From CAZUAQ01 sp964618455 (GTDB taxonomy: Bacteria; Planctomycetota; Phycisphaerae; UBA1845; PWPN01), in contig CAZUAQ010000015.1 in assembly GCA_964618455.1 (NCBI GenBank), positions 1 through 64,000 of the forward strand: a stretch of 64,000 bases of DNA, written 5' to 3'. Below the pieces are notes generated by a model. It was not told the DNA's origin and did not search any database. It saw nothing but the letters and a program-made list of their open reading frames with translations. Shown here one piece after another: positions 1 through 8,173 of this stretch. A program made the position numbers and the translations under genes. How positions within the stretch are numbered: the stretch's first letter is position 1; each line of letters starts with the position of its first letter.

Positions 1-82
1 AGTGTGTATTAGGCGCGTCGCCTGACTCTCCAATTCAGGCTGAACCATTACAGGCACATCATCTTGCTGGCCGACGTCGAGG

Positions 83-1264
83 TCAATCCTCCACGGGGAT
101 CAGCCTGACGATGCGATCGTCATCGGCAGCGGGTGTTCCTCGCGAGTCGCGGTTGCTGGTGGTGATGTAGATGTAACCATCGGGTCCCTCGGCGATGCCC
201 CGCAATCGACCAAGTGTATCCTGCAAGCCACGTGCGATGCTCGCGATTTCGTCGTAGTTCTCCCCGTCGAATTGCACAACCCACAAGGATGCCCCGCGCA
301 GGCCGACGAACAGGAACGCGTTTTCCCAGGCGGGGTAACGCTGACCCGTGCAGAAGGTTCCCCCCGCCGGGGCGATCGGGTCGCTGCCCGACTGATAGAG
401 CGGCGCTTCGAAGCCCTCGGAAGTCTGCTCGCCGCGGAAAATCGGCCAGCCGTAGTTGCCGGCGGCGACAATCCGATTGATCTCGTCCTGACCGGCTTCT
501 CCGTCGAGACCGGCACTCGGGCCGTGCTCCGTGGCGATCAGCACGTCGTCGCGCTCGGGGTGAAAGGCGAAGCCCTGCGGATTGCGATGGCCCAGCGACC
601 AGATGAGTGAATCGCCGAAGGGATTGCCGTCGGGCACCGAGCCATCCGGCATCATGCGCAGGAACTTGCCGCCGAGGAAATCCAGTTCCTGGGCGCGATC
701 GGCCTGCGTGGCTTCGCCGGTCGAGGCGTAGAGCATCCCGTCCGGCCCGAAGCCGAGGCCGAGCCCATCATGCACGAACGACGCCGGCAATCCGGTCACG
801 ATCGGAGCGTTGTCGGCGGGTGTGAATCCGTTGTCACCCAGGCGGTAGCGTTCGATCACGTTCTCGAGGCCCGACCCGGTCTCCCGGGTGTACGAGACAA
901 CCACGGTCGAATCCTCTTCAAAGTCTGGCGACACGGCCAGCCCCATAAGGCCTCGCTCGGAACGCGGGAACGGCTCGGCGACGTTGGGAACCTCCGTCGT
1001 CGACAGGATCGCCCCGGTCGCGACGTCGATGACGTTCAGCCGCCCCGGCCGCTCGGTCACGAACATCCGATCTCCGTCGGGCGTGAATCCCAATGCCCAC
1101 GGCACCTCCAACCCTTCGACCACCGTTTCCACGGTGAACGACTGGCCGTCGAGCTCGAAGACGGTTCCGTTCACGCCCGTGGGCGGCGGATTCGTCGGAA
1201 ACAGTTGGTCACAACCACAGGCAATCAAGCCAAGGCAGATGCAAGAGCCGCGTATGATATTCAC
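83..1264 (-). CDS. PQQ-dependent sugar dehydrogenase-like lipoprotein (GSDH family)
   Basis: The 393-residue product resembles the glucose/sorbosone dehydrogenase family, soluble six-bladed propellers that oxidise sugars with PQQ. Family-like segments are visible: VPWALGFTPDGDRMFVTERPG near residue 54, a GLGFGPDGMLYASTG stretch, SLGHRNPQGFAFHP, and EHGPSAGLDGEAGQDEIN with GNYGWP. The N-terminus has a short hydrophobic stretch ending in LIAC (Cys16), a good lipobox, so it is probably a lipoprotein outside the cytoplasm. Translation starts at a GTG; a GGAGG about ten bases upstream supports this choice. Substrate and PQQ use are inferred from the family. It stands alone, with a 139-base gap to the next minus-strand gene upstream. 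Confidence 0.85.
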   Translation of the reverse strand: MNIIRGSCICLGLIACGCDQLFPTNPPPTGVNGTVFELDGQSFTVETVVEGLEVPWALGFTPDGDRMFVTERPGRLNVIDVATGAILSTTEVPNVAEPFPRSERGLMGLAVSPDFEEDSTVVVSYTRETGSGLENVIERYRLGDNGFTPADNAPIVTGLPASFVHDGLGLGFGPDGMLYASTGEATQADRAQELDFLGGKFLRMMPDGSVPDGNPFGDSLIWSLGHRNPQGFAFHPERDDVLIATEHGPSAGLDGEAGQDEINRIVAAGNYGWPIFRGEQTSEGFEAPLYQSGSDPIAPAGGTFCTGQRYPAWENAFLFVGLRGASLWVVQFDGENYDEIASIARGLQDTLGRLRGIAEGPDGYIYITTSNRDSRGTPAADDDRIVRLIPVED

Positions 1265-1374
1265 GATACGTGTCCTCCGCGTTAGTTAAGCTATTCATCC
1301 GACCCGATCTAATCTTAAGGAGGATAAGTGACATGGGGCCGTAAACCCGCATGAATCGGAAGGACGGGGGATGA

Positions 1375-1397
1375 CCCCGGTCCCTTCGGACCTGGGG
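1375..1397 (-). terminator. Hairpin downstream of the receiver-domain gene
   Basis: Nine base pairs (CCCC plus GGTCC against GGACC plus GGGG) with one bulged base enclose a four-base loop, just past the stop codon at 1404-1406 of the minus-strand receiver gene. No T tract follows, so termination is only a guess; the structure itself is plain in the sequence. Confidence 0.3.
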
Positions 1398-1403
1398 ATA
1401 TGA

Positions 1404-1838
1404 TTATTTATCACGCATCAGTAAGAGCTCGGTAACGACTTCCTTCCAGTGACTTTCAATCCAGTTCGAGCCCCAGGGTGGGACCCGGCGGAATGTCCAA
1501 CCGGCCAATTCCAACTCGCCGACCATGCACTCTGCGCGATCTGAATTACTGGAGTGCACGATGACGGGACAGATCGGCGTTAGAGTGCCGAGAAATTTCG
1601 CCACATCCAATCCATCGCCCGGATCTTCAGAGTCGTCTTGCTGCGGGTAGAGATCATGGTCGAGTGACATGATGACCGTCGAATCGAAATAAATAGCGCT
1701 ATCTCGGATCATTGACCACGCTGTCCTCCACCAGAGGAGGTCCAATGTTGGATCAATCGCCGCGAGGCATGAACGAAACCGCTGAATGCGAATAGCTTCG
1801 TCATCAAGAATCAGGACATTTCTTGACTGCACGCTCAT
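1404..1838 (-). CDS. Stand-alone receiver-like protein of the cyclic-phosphate processing type
   Basis: This 144-residue protein has a receiver-like pattern: an acidic cluster LDDE at residues 11-14, a central MSLDHDL motif near 58, and VIVHSSN near 94. The SLDHDL signature is typical of the receiver variant named cyclic-phosphate processing receiver (cREC), proposed from comparative genomics to act on cyclic phosphates in RNA or nucleotides rather than as a classical phospho-acceptor. There is no output domain. Its ATG overlaps the stop of the upstream secreted-protein gene as ATGA, so translation is probably coupled. The family assignment is from motif recognition; a degenerate response regulator is the alternative. 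Confidence 0.6.
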   Translation of the reverse strand: MSVQSRNVLILDDEAIRIQRFRSCLAAIDPTLDLLWWRTAWSMIRDSAIYFDSTVIMSLDHDLYPQQDDSEDPGDGLDVAKFLGTLTPICPVIVHSSNSDRAECMVGELELAGWTFRRVPPWGSNWIESHWKEVVTELLLMRDK

Positions 1839-3265
1839 CTCGCTCTCACCAGCGGCACGCCGCCCAGTCTTGCGTACGTCACGATGTTCATCAGCAGTGT
1901 CCAGCGCGCCGAGTGAAAGATTCGCCGACCGACGGGCTGACGCTCGACCTTGAGTCCTTCATAATAGGCGTGGCCGTGCTGATAGAAATGGCCATCGGCG
2001 AACATGAGGAGGGGTTTCGTTGCGACGATATCGATGTAGTACGTTTTGTCCTTTTCCAGCTTGAGTTCATCCGGCAACCAGGCGACCTGAAAAAGCTTTG
2101 GTGTCGACGTGTAGTAGTCGGCATAACCCTCGACCGGCCCGGGGATGTCGGGGTACGTGATGCGCGGGCGGTGCGGGCTTGGCCGGCTGCGGAAGATTTT
2201 CACCGGGTCGAGCACTTTGCCCCATTCACCCTCCTCACGGATGCGCACCTCGCCCATGACCTGCTCGTCGTTCGCGCTGACCGCCCAGAAGGAGATCCCC
2301 GCCAGGCTCGCGCCGTGATTGACGAAAGTCTGCCCCCACTCGGTCGTCGGGCGATGGCCGGGCAGAAAGATCTCCCAGTCCTCCGTGCGGATCTGGTTCT
2401 CCACGTACTGCCCGTGGGCATCGCTGAAGATCAGGCAGCAGAGATCGCCGTCGGAAGGACGCTCCTCGATGAACGCAAGGCCTTGCGTGTAGCCGTCGCC
2501 GTTATCCGGGCGTACGTAGCTGTGCAGGTGAAACTGCTTTCCGCCGTGTGAGCGATACGCTTCGGCGCGGATGGCGTACGTCTTCCCGGGCTCGACCGGC
2601 ATGTCGCCATGTCGATACCCCGCGCGCACCAACGTCGTGTGATTCTTCTCCCCCGCCACCCGATCGAATGCGTTCGACCAGCCGGGATCGGGCGCGACGG
2701 CATCGGTCAGCATCAGCGCCTTGGTGTGCGGCCCTTCGGCGTGGAACATCATCTGGTACTTGTTCGCCTCGGGATTCTGCTGCGGCCGGATGAACATGGA
2801 CAAGCCATAGATCATCGTGCCGCGCGCGACGAAGGACTGATAGACGTTCACGCGCTGCTCGATCCAGTCTTCGTTCCAGGTGTCACTCGGACCCGGCGGA
2901 ACACAGGAATACTCCACGGGCAGGACGATGTCGTCGTTGCCCTCCTCGACGGGCCACTGGGGAATCACGATCGGCGGCGTTTCGATCCGGTCGAACATGA
3001 GCATCAATGCGGAGGGTTTTTGGGGGACGTCGAGTTCGAACGTTCCGTCTTCTCTGATCCGCGCTACGGTGCTCTTGCCATACCCGGCGGCGAAGCAATC
3101 GATCCAACCGGGGTGGCCTTCCAACACGGTCATGCCTTCGCGGCCGGTGACGGTCGGCACGAGCACACGGCCCTTCGCGGCAGAAGCGTGTTCCGCGAAG
3201 CCGCTCAGCGACAGAACGGCCAGCAGCAAGGAAAGGCGTCGGCAACATAGGGTGGAGTCAGACAT
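1835..3265 (-). CDS. Secreted protein of unknown function
   Basis: The product is about 476 residues with a signal peptide (hydrophobic LSLLLAVLSLSGFAEHASA near residues 11-29). I chose the ATG at 3265 because it is preceded by GGAAGGAAGAGG and gives a clean signal peptide; the open frame extends about 65 codons further upstream without looking coding. The mature part is rich in beta-strand-like and aromatic segments and has no motif I recognise. Repeated phrases such as PGKTYAIRAEAY and KDKTYYIDIVA suggest two similar beta-sandwich units, each ending a descriptive ligand-binding-like fold; this is speculative. The downstream receiver gene overlaps it by four bases. Confidence 0.6.
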   Translation of the reverse strand: MSDSTLCCRRLSLLLAVLSLSGFAEHASAAKGRVLVPTVTGREGMTVLEGHPGWIDCFAAGYGKSTVARIREDGTFELDVPQKPSALMLMFDRIETPPIVIPQWPVEEGNDDIVLPVEYSCVPPGPSDTWNEDWIEQRVNVYQSFVARGTMIYGLSMFIRPQQNPEANKYQMMFHAEGPHTKALMLTDAVAPDPGWSNAFDRVAGEKNHTTLVRAGYRHGDMPVEPGKTYAIRAEAYRSHGGKQFHLHSYVRPDNGDGYTQGLAFIEERPSDGDLCCLIFSDAHGQYVENQIRTEDWEIFLPGHRPTTEWGQTFVNHGASLAGISFWAVSANDEQVMGEVRIREEGEWGKVLDPVKIFRSRPSPHRPRITYPDIPGPVEGYADYYTSTPKLFQVAWLPDELKLEKDKTYYIDIVATKPLLMFADGHFYQHGHAYYEGLKVERQPVGRRIFHSARWTLLMNIVTYARLGGVPLVRAR

Positions 3266-3442
3266 GGGAGACCTCTTCCTTCCGGCATTCCAGTGATCGG
3301 TGGCATCAGCATAACGCCGATCGCCCCGGCATCGGAATGTGGGAAGGTGGCGGGTGGAACGTGTTTGCATGGCAGACTCGATCCTCTTCCGGACGGGATC
3401 CATGCGGAACTGGGGAATCTTACCCACCGTGGCCACCAAAAG

Positions 3443-3460
3443 TTGGGGACATGTCCCCAA
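3443..3460. repeat. Perfect 18-base palindrome
   Basis: TTGGGGACATGTCCCCAA reads the same on both strands. Sequences of this GGGGACATGTCCCC type occur in bacterial genomes as REP-like elements or next to REP-associated transposases (from memory, not searched). No transposase is visible here, and I saw no second copy in the window. Confidence 0.6.
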
Positions 3461-3704
3461 TCGAGACGTAGTTCACCCTGCTAGCTCTTCGGCAGGAAAC
3501 ACGTATCCTACTGCGGGATAGCACTTTACATTCAATAGGCTGGGTTGAGGTGAATCCTGGCACGGCGAATGCCCTATTATCTGATCACTTCCGGTGAATG
3601 TCACCGGAGTTCGGAGAGGCGACGACGCCAACGCGTTTGTGGGGAGATGAACGCCGCGGTCACTTGCCTCTCACGGGACTTGAATCGTTTTCTGGTGCTC
3701 GTGT

Positions 3705-3740
3705 CCGGAACCGTCGGGTGGGGAGACCCGGCGGTTTCGG
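3705..3740. other. 15-pair hairpin
   Basis: Positions 3705-3719 pair with 3726-3740 throughout, with two G-T wobbles, around the six-base loop GGGGAG. On the plus strand a TTTT run follows four bases later. It lies about 100 bases beyond the stop of the minus-strand membrane-protein gene (3839-4531), so it could end that transcript or be part of an unknown structured RNA. Confidence 0.45.
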
Positions 3741-3838
3741 CACTTTTACGCGCCCCGTTCGCGTCGGTGACCTGGCGAATCCGGAGTCTCGTTCGGCTGC
3801 CTGCCCTCTGTTCGCTCTGGATCCACGAGAGCGCGGCA

Positions 3839-4531
3839 TCAGAATAGCAGCTTGATTTCAACAATGCAGAGGTAGGAAAGCATCACGATCACCGCCAGCG
3901 CAAGGACATACCCATACCATGGCCAGCCGACGCGCTTCGTTGCGCGATACGCCACCGCGTACAGAATCAGAAACAGACCCATACAAGCCGTGATAAACGA
4001 TACGCCCGTGGCCCAGAGGCGGTAGCCCAGGCCCACACGACTGAACGACCCGCCGAAGGGTATGTGGACCGCGCTGCGCAACGGAGAGCGTTCCGGATAG
4101 ATGACGGAATCCACAAGAAAGAACATCACAAAGGACAGGTGGGTGAGGATGCCGATCGCCAGTACTCCACCGGCCATGAACAGCAGGCCGCGAATCGTAT
4201 CTTCTCTTTGGACACGCAAGGTGTCCATCTCCGTCGCAAGCGTGCCACACTCCGGGCATCGGCCGCTGGTGTTGCCGGTGAGCAGGTAATCGCAGACTTC
4301 GCAGACCTCCCCGCTCCGAACGCGAGGCCAGATTGCACAAACGGGGACTACCCCGAATGCCAGGAAGAACAGACAGCAGCTCGACAGGTAAGGCCCGGGA
4401 ATGACCATACTGACCAACGCCACACCCAGCGAGGCCGCTCCCACCCTCCTGCAGATCGGCTTCAACGCCCTCAGGGAGCGGATCGGCTTATGCAGAATTT
4501 CTGTATTCAAATGGTGATGCAGCCTCTTCAT
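3839..4531 (-). CDS. Membrane protein with CxxC...CPECG zinc ribbon
   Basis: The 230-residue protein has two hydrophobic segments near residues 30-70, then a ribbon with CEVC and CPECG (residues about 77-96), then three further hydrophobic segments (about 113-140, 170-190 and 205-230). The CxxC-DYLLTGN-CPECG pattern is frequent in planctomycete membrane proteins of unknown role, where it probably binds zinc in the cytoplasm. No catalytic motif is visible. It is monocistronic as far as the sequence shows. Confidence 0.65.
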   Translation of the reverse strand: MKRLHHHLNTEILHKPIRSLRALKPICRRVGAASLGVALVSMVIPGPYLSSCCLFFLAFGVVPVCAIWPRVRSGEVCEVCDYLLTGNTSGRCPECGTLATEMDTLRVQREDTIRGLLFMAGGVLAIGILTHLSFVMFFLVDSVIYPERSPLRSAVHIPFGGSFSRVGLGYRLWATGVSFITACMGLFLILYAVAYRATKRVGWPWYGYVLALAVIVMLSYLCIVEIKLLF

Positions 4532-4717
4532 GACTGAAATACAGATCGCCCGAGGATTGAGATCTGAGCGGATTACCCTCTTGCTACTCCTCGGACAGCA
4601 ATCGATCTTCCTCGTAGCTATACCTTGGGTGCCGTGTGTAGGTGATCTGATTGGAAGGCTCTATCGACCTCTCGTCAACGTACTGAAGCCCTAGATAAGC
4701 GATACTCTTTCGGCTTG

Positions 4718-7700
4718 CTAATCCTTCCCCCCATGCGACAGAAACCACGCGTATGTCTTCGGGTCGTTGTAGAACTGTGTCCAGACGTCATGGCCGGCGT
4801 CGGGAAGGGAGGTGAACTCGACCTGTTCGTTGCCCATGTTGCGCAGGACGTCGACCATCTCCTTCGAGTGGCTCCAGGGCACGACCGGGTCCTGTTCGCC
4901 ATGAACGACCCAGGTCGGCGTCTGCCACACGCGGAAGGCCAGCAGCGGAACGACGCGGCCGCAGAGCGGCGCGATGGCGGCGAAACGCTCAGGGTGGGCG
5001 ATGGCCAGCTCCCACGTTCCCGCCCCGCCCATGCTGTAGCCGGTGAGGTAGACGCGATCCGCATCGGCCGCGTACTCCGCCAGCACCTCGTCCAGCAGCG
5101 TATTGAGCGCATCGACCGACCAACTCTCCATCAGCGGGCACTGCGGCGCGACCACGATGAAGGGGAAGTCCTCGTGCTGCTGCGCGTAGGCCAGCGGGCC
5201 GTAGCTCTTGATCTTGTCGAGATCGGTCCCACGCTCCCCGGCGCCGTGCAGGAAGAGAATCACCGGGCACGCGCCGTCATCGGTGTAGCCTTGGGGCAGA
5301 TGCACCCAGTACGGCAGGCTGACGCGCTTGGTGATCTCGCGGTCCATGTGGCGGCGGGATAGCGATCGCGGGCGAGAAGGCAAATCGAAAGTCTCCTTGA
5401 TAGATCCGTTGACGTGCGAGACCTGGGCGATGGTCGCGTCGGCGGCGCCGTCTTTCACGTCGATCGTATATCGGCGCTCCGGCGAAAGCACGAGCTCGAC
5501 GCGCACGCGATCCTCGGTGATGTCCATGCTCATGCCGTCCGCCGGCACGATCGGCGTGTCGCGGTACGGCTCGTAGAGCACCACGAACGTGGAATCGAGG
5601 TCGTCACCCTGTCGTTCCAGGAAAAGGTAAGGCAGCTTCTGGGCATAGTCCTTGCCGAGTCGCGTCTCGCCCTTGCCGGTGGCGATCGTGCCGTCGAAAG
5701 CCGCCCCCGTCGCGCGGATCTTCCCGACGACCTGGCCACCCCACTTGTCCAGGATGGCGGTGTCCGCATGCCACGGAGAGCTCGCCGCTGCCTGCCGGAC
5801 TTCGGTCACGTAACCGTCGCACTTGTTCGCTGCGTCGGCGAGTTTCACGCCGGTGACTTCCATCGCGCCGTAGTACAACGGCATGGTGTACGTGTGGCGC
5901 TTGCCGCCTTTCACCCGGAAGACATCCACGAAGGCCGGCCGACCCGGCTCGGGCTCGAAGCTGACCAGCGTCCGCTCGTAGCGCGACACACCATCAAAGA
6001 CGCAACGCGCCTCGGCGGCGATGAACTGCACGCTCCCCTTGCCGGCGTACCCGAGCAGCTTTCCTCCGCCGCAGTGCTTCTGGTTCTGACCGTCGACGAC
6101 GACCGTGGCATGGCTTCGCGTGTTGCTGGTCCAGGCCCATCGCGCCGGCCAGCCACCGGTGTACAGCGGGTAGCCCTGCTCGGGAATTACGACGTTGTCG
6201 AAGGCGTACAGGCCGATGTTGAGGGCGTCGAAGTGCGAGTGGCTGCTGGTCCCCGGCTGTGGTGAGTAGAACATCCAGAGCGCGGTGCGATCCGCCGCCT
6301 TGCCGTGACGAAGAATGCCGAGCTTGTAATCCGGCTTGAGCACCGACGGCGGATTCCATGGCCCGGCCTTCCGCGCTTCCTCGGCGATCTTGGCGTGCAC
6401 CGCCATCGGGTCGGGTGAAAAGATGTTTCGCGGCAGTTTGTCGACGTCGCCCCCGACCGCGCGCATGGCGACCTGGGCGTAGCGGGGTTTGCCGGTCAAT
6501 TCATACAGCTTCATGTAAGGCCCCGGCGGACAGGGGAAGCCATGCCTGGCGTTAATCTCCGTGCCGGTGTCGCCGATGTGCGGGATGAAGGCGTCGACGC
6601 AATAGATGTCGGGCCAGAACTCGAAGACGGCGCCGAATTTCGGGTACTCGTTGATCGCCCTGCGCACCACCTCGATGTCCAGCTCCGCCAGGTCCATGAA
6701 CAACTGGCAGTAGTTGCTGTACGCCCCGCCGTCGTAGCCGGTCGAGCGCTCATTGCCGGAGCCGTCGTTGTTGAGAAAGTGGGCGGGCACGATGCGCGGC
6801 ATGTGCATCGTCGCGAAATCGTCGATGGCCTCTTGCCCGCGAAGCACCATGTCGATCTTCGCTTCCATCATCTGTGAGATCGTGCCGTTCATCCAGTAGG
6901 AACGCTGCTTCGTGGTCATGCGATCGATGAAGATGCGCTGCTCGATATGATTGCGAATGGCTTCCACGGAAGACTTGTCGCTCGGCACGTCGTACTCGTC
7001 CGACATGCGCCGAATGAACGCGAGGGCTTCGGGGATGTCGTCCATACCGTCGTAGATCATGTCGTAACTGAGGGCGTTACCCGCGAAGCCGCTGGCCCAG
7101 TAGTCCGGGCCGACAATTCCGTTCCAGTACGAACCCGGGCGGAAGTTGATCAGCTGACCGTCGATACCGTTGAGCATGGGAAACACGTCGGCGAGGCGAT
7201 CCATCAGCACGAGCGCCTTGTGCGCGTAGATCGGCTTGCCGCTGTAGGCATAGGCCTTGCAGAGCGCGCTCAGCCCGCGCATCGGTCGGGTCCAGTGGAT
7301 ACGGTAGTTGTAAGTGGCGATGAAGAGGTGCAACGCCTGCGGACCGCGCGCCGTGTCCAGCCATCCCCGGCCGTCGTCCACGCACCAGGTGTGCTTGGGA
7401 TCGTTCGGATCGGGGTGCTCCACGTTGAACAGCAGGCTTCGATCCGCCCGATCGTAATGAAAGAGCCCGTCCTCGGGTGAGATTCCGCTGGCGTAGAACT
7501 TCGCGAAGTCGTTCTTGGGGAAGAGTTCTTTGCAGTTGGGGCATTGCATCTTCCATGGGTGGTCCAGGGCGGGCTGGAAAGCGTAGGCCGTCGAACCGCG
7601 ATCGCCGTAGATGGCGTTGCCGCAACTCGGGCAGCCGAGATCACGATTCACGCCAATCGCCCGGGGAAGCACCGGCGACGGAATCATCTTCCACAGCTCT

Positions 7701-7933
7701 TCGTCGCTGATTTTTGTGAATGGATCCGCCTCGGCCAGGACCTGCTCGTACTCCGCCTTCGCCCAGTCGTAGCGCTCCACGTTTCGTTGCACGATCGCGC
7801 GCTTCGCCGGCCCGTAGAAGGTGGGCCCGGTCTTGCTCGCCCGTGGCACGAATTCGGCGGCGGAGGCCGTCATGTGCAAGCTCAGAAGACCAAGTAAGAC
7901 ACAGGCGGACAGGACAGTTGCTCGCTTCAGCAT
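4718..7933 (-). CDS. Heparinase II/III-family polysaccharide lyase fused to an alpha/beta-hydrolase esterase
   Basis: This 1071-residue secreted protein begins with a signal peptide (LLGLLSLHMTASAA, residues 13-26) and has GAGGAA upstream of its ATG. A four-cysteine ribbon follows (CPSC near 87, CPNC near 120). The centre has the alpha-toroid region and the beta-sandwich typical of heparinase II/III lyases, including a GTSSHSHFDALN segment. The C-terminal 215 residues form an esterase of the poly-hydroxyalkanoate-depolymerase/feruloyl-esterase type: GYSMGG with Ser967, Asp1015 in GEQDPVVP, and His1048 in DAGHDVW complete a plausible triad. The combination suggests cleavage and deacylation of one polysaccharide. 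Substrate is unknown. The lyase assignment is from overall resemblance; the esterase motifs are clear. Confidence 0.8.
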   Translation of the reverse strand: MLKRATVLSACVLLGLLSLHMTASAAEFVPRASKTGPTFYGPAKRAIVQRNVERYDWAKAEYEQVLAEADPFTKISDEELWKMIPSPVLPRAIGVNRDLGCPSCGNAIYGDRGSTAYAFQPALDHPWKMQCPNCKELFPKNDFAKFYASGISPEDGLFHYDRADRSLLFNVEHPDPNDPKHTWCVDDGRGWLDTARGPQALHLFIATYNYRIHWTRPMRGLSALCKAYAYSGKPIYAHKALVLMDRLADVFPMLNGIDGQLINFRPGSYWNGIVGPDYWASGFAGNALSYDMIYDGMDDIPEALAFIRRMSDEYDVPSDKSSVEAIRNHIEQRIFIDRMTTKQRSYWMNGTISQMMEAKIDMVLRGQEAIDDFATMHMPRIVPAHFLNNDGSGNERSTGYDGGAYSNYCQLFMDLAELDIEVVRRAINEYPKFGAVFEFWPDIYCVDAFIPHIGDTGTEINARHGFPCPPGPYMKLYELTGKPRYAQVAMRAVGGDVDKLPRNIFSPDPMAVHAKIAEEARKAGPWNPPSVLKPDYKLGILRHGKAADRTALWMFYSPQPGTSSHSHFDALNIGLYAFDNVVIPEQGYPLYTGGWPARWAWTSNTRSHATVVVDGQNQKHCGGGKLLGYAGKGSVQFIAAEARCVFDGVSRYERTLVSFEPEPGRPAFVDVFRVKGGKRHTYTMPLYYGAMEVTGVKLADAANKCDGYVTEVRQAAASSPWHADTAILDKWGGQVVGKIRATGAAFDGTIATGKGETRLGKDYAQKLPYLFLERQGDDLDSTFVVLYEPYRDTPIVPADGMSMDITEDRVRVELVLSPERRYTIDVKDGAADATIAQVSHVNGSIKETFDLPSRPRSLSRRHMDREITKRVSLPYWVHLPQGYTDDGACPVILFLHGAGERGTDLDKIKSYGPLAYAQQHEDFPFIVVAPQCPLMESWSVDALNTLLDEVLAEYAADADRVYLTGYSMGGAGTWELAIAHPERFAAIAPLCGRVVPLLAFRVWQTPTWVVHGEQDPVVPWSHSKEMVDVLRNMGNEQVEFTSLPDAGHDVWTQFYNDPKTYAWFLSHGGKD

Positions 7934-8041
7934 AATGTTCCTCGTTCCGAAATGGCATATCGATGGACAGACACGAACCTCGGCGCATACTTCCCGAAAT
8001 TGCGGCGTGTTTCGTTCCCGGTTGCCCGATGTTACGGCAAG

Positions 8042-8047
8042 TATAAT
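8042..8047 (+). promoter_or_regulatory. Candidate -10 box upstream of the ATP-grasp gene
   Basis: A perfect TATAAT lies about 125 bases before the chosen ATG at 8174. No good -35 hexamer is visible at normal spacing (TTGCCC sits 14 bases upstream), so support is weak. Confidence 0.25.
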
Positions 8048-8173
8048 CTTTCGCCCGGGAACTCACCACGCTTACCATCGAGATCCGCCACTCATGTTCA
8101 TGACCGGCCGTTAAGAGTATGTTCAACGGCAAGTGCCCTTGGAATTCCATCCATCGAGCGGCTACCATTTGTC

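Larger units (their letters stand above)
3266..3838. other. 573-base gap with strong inverted repeats, no convincing gene
   Basis: Short open frames occur on both strands, but none has a good ribosome site or recognisable product. The gap instead holds three clear inverted repeats: an 18-base perfect palindrome (3443-3460), a 7-bp stem with 5-base loop (3590-3608), and a long 15-pair stem (3705-3740). It could contain the 5' leader of the minus-strand gene below it, a structured RNA, or decayed mobile-element ends. Confidence 0.5.

Noticed and set aside
3569..3864. Short open frames on both strands in the 3266-3838 gap
   Set aside because: No ribosome site, basic low-complexity products, and the sequence is better explained by inverted repeats.
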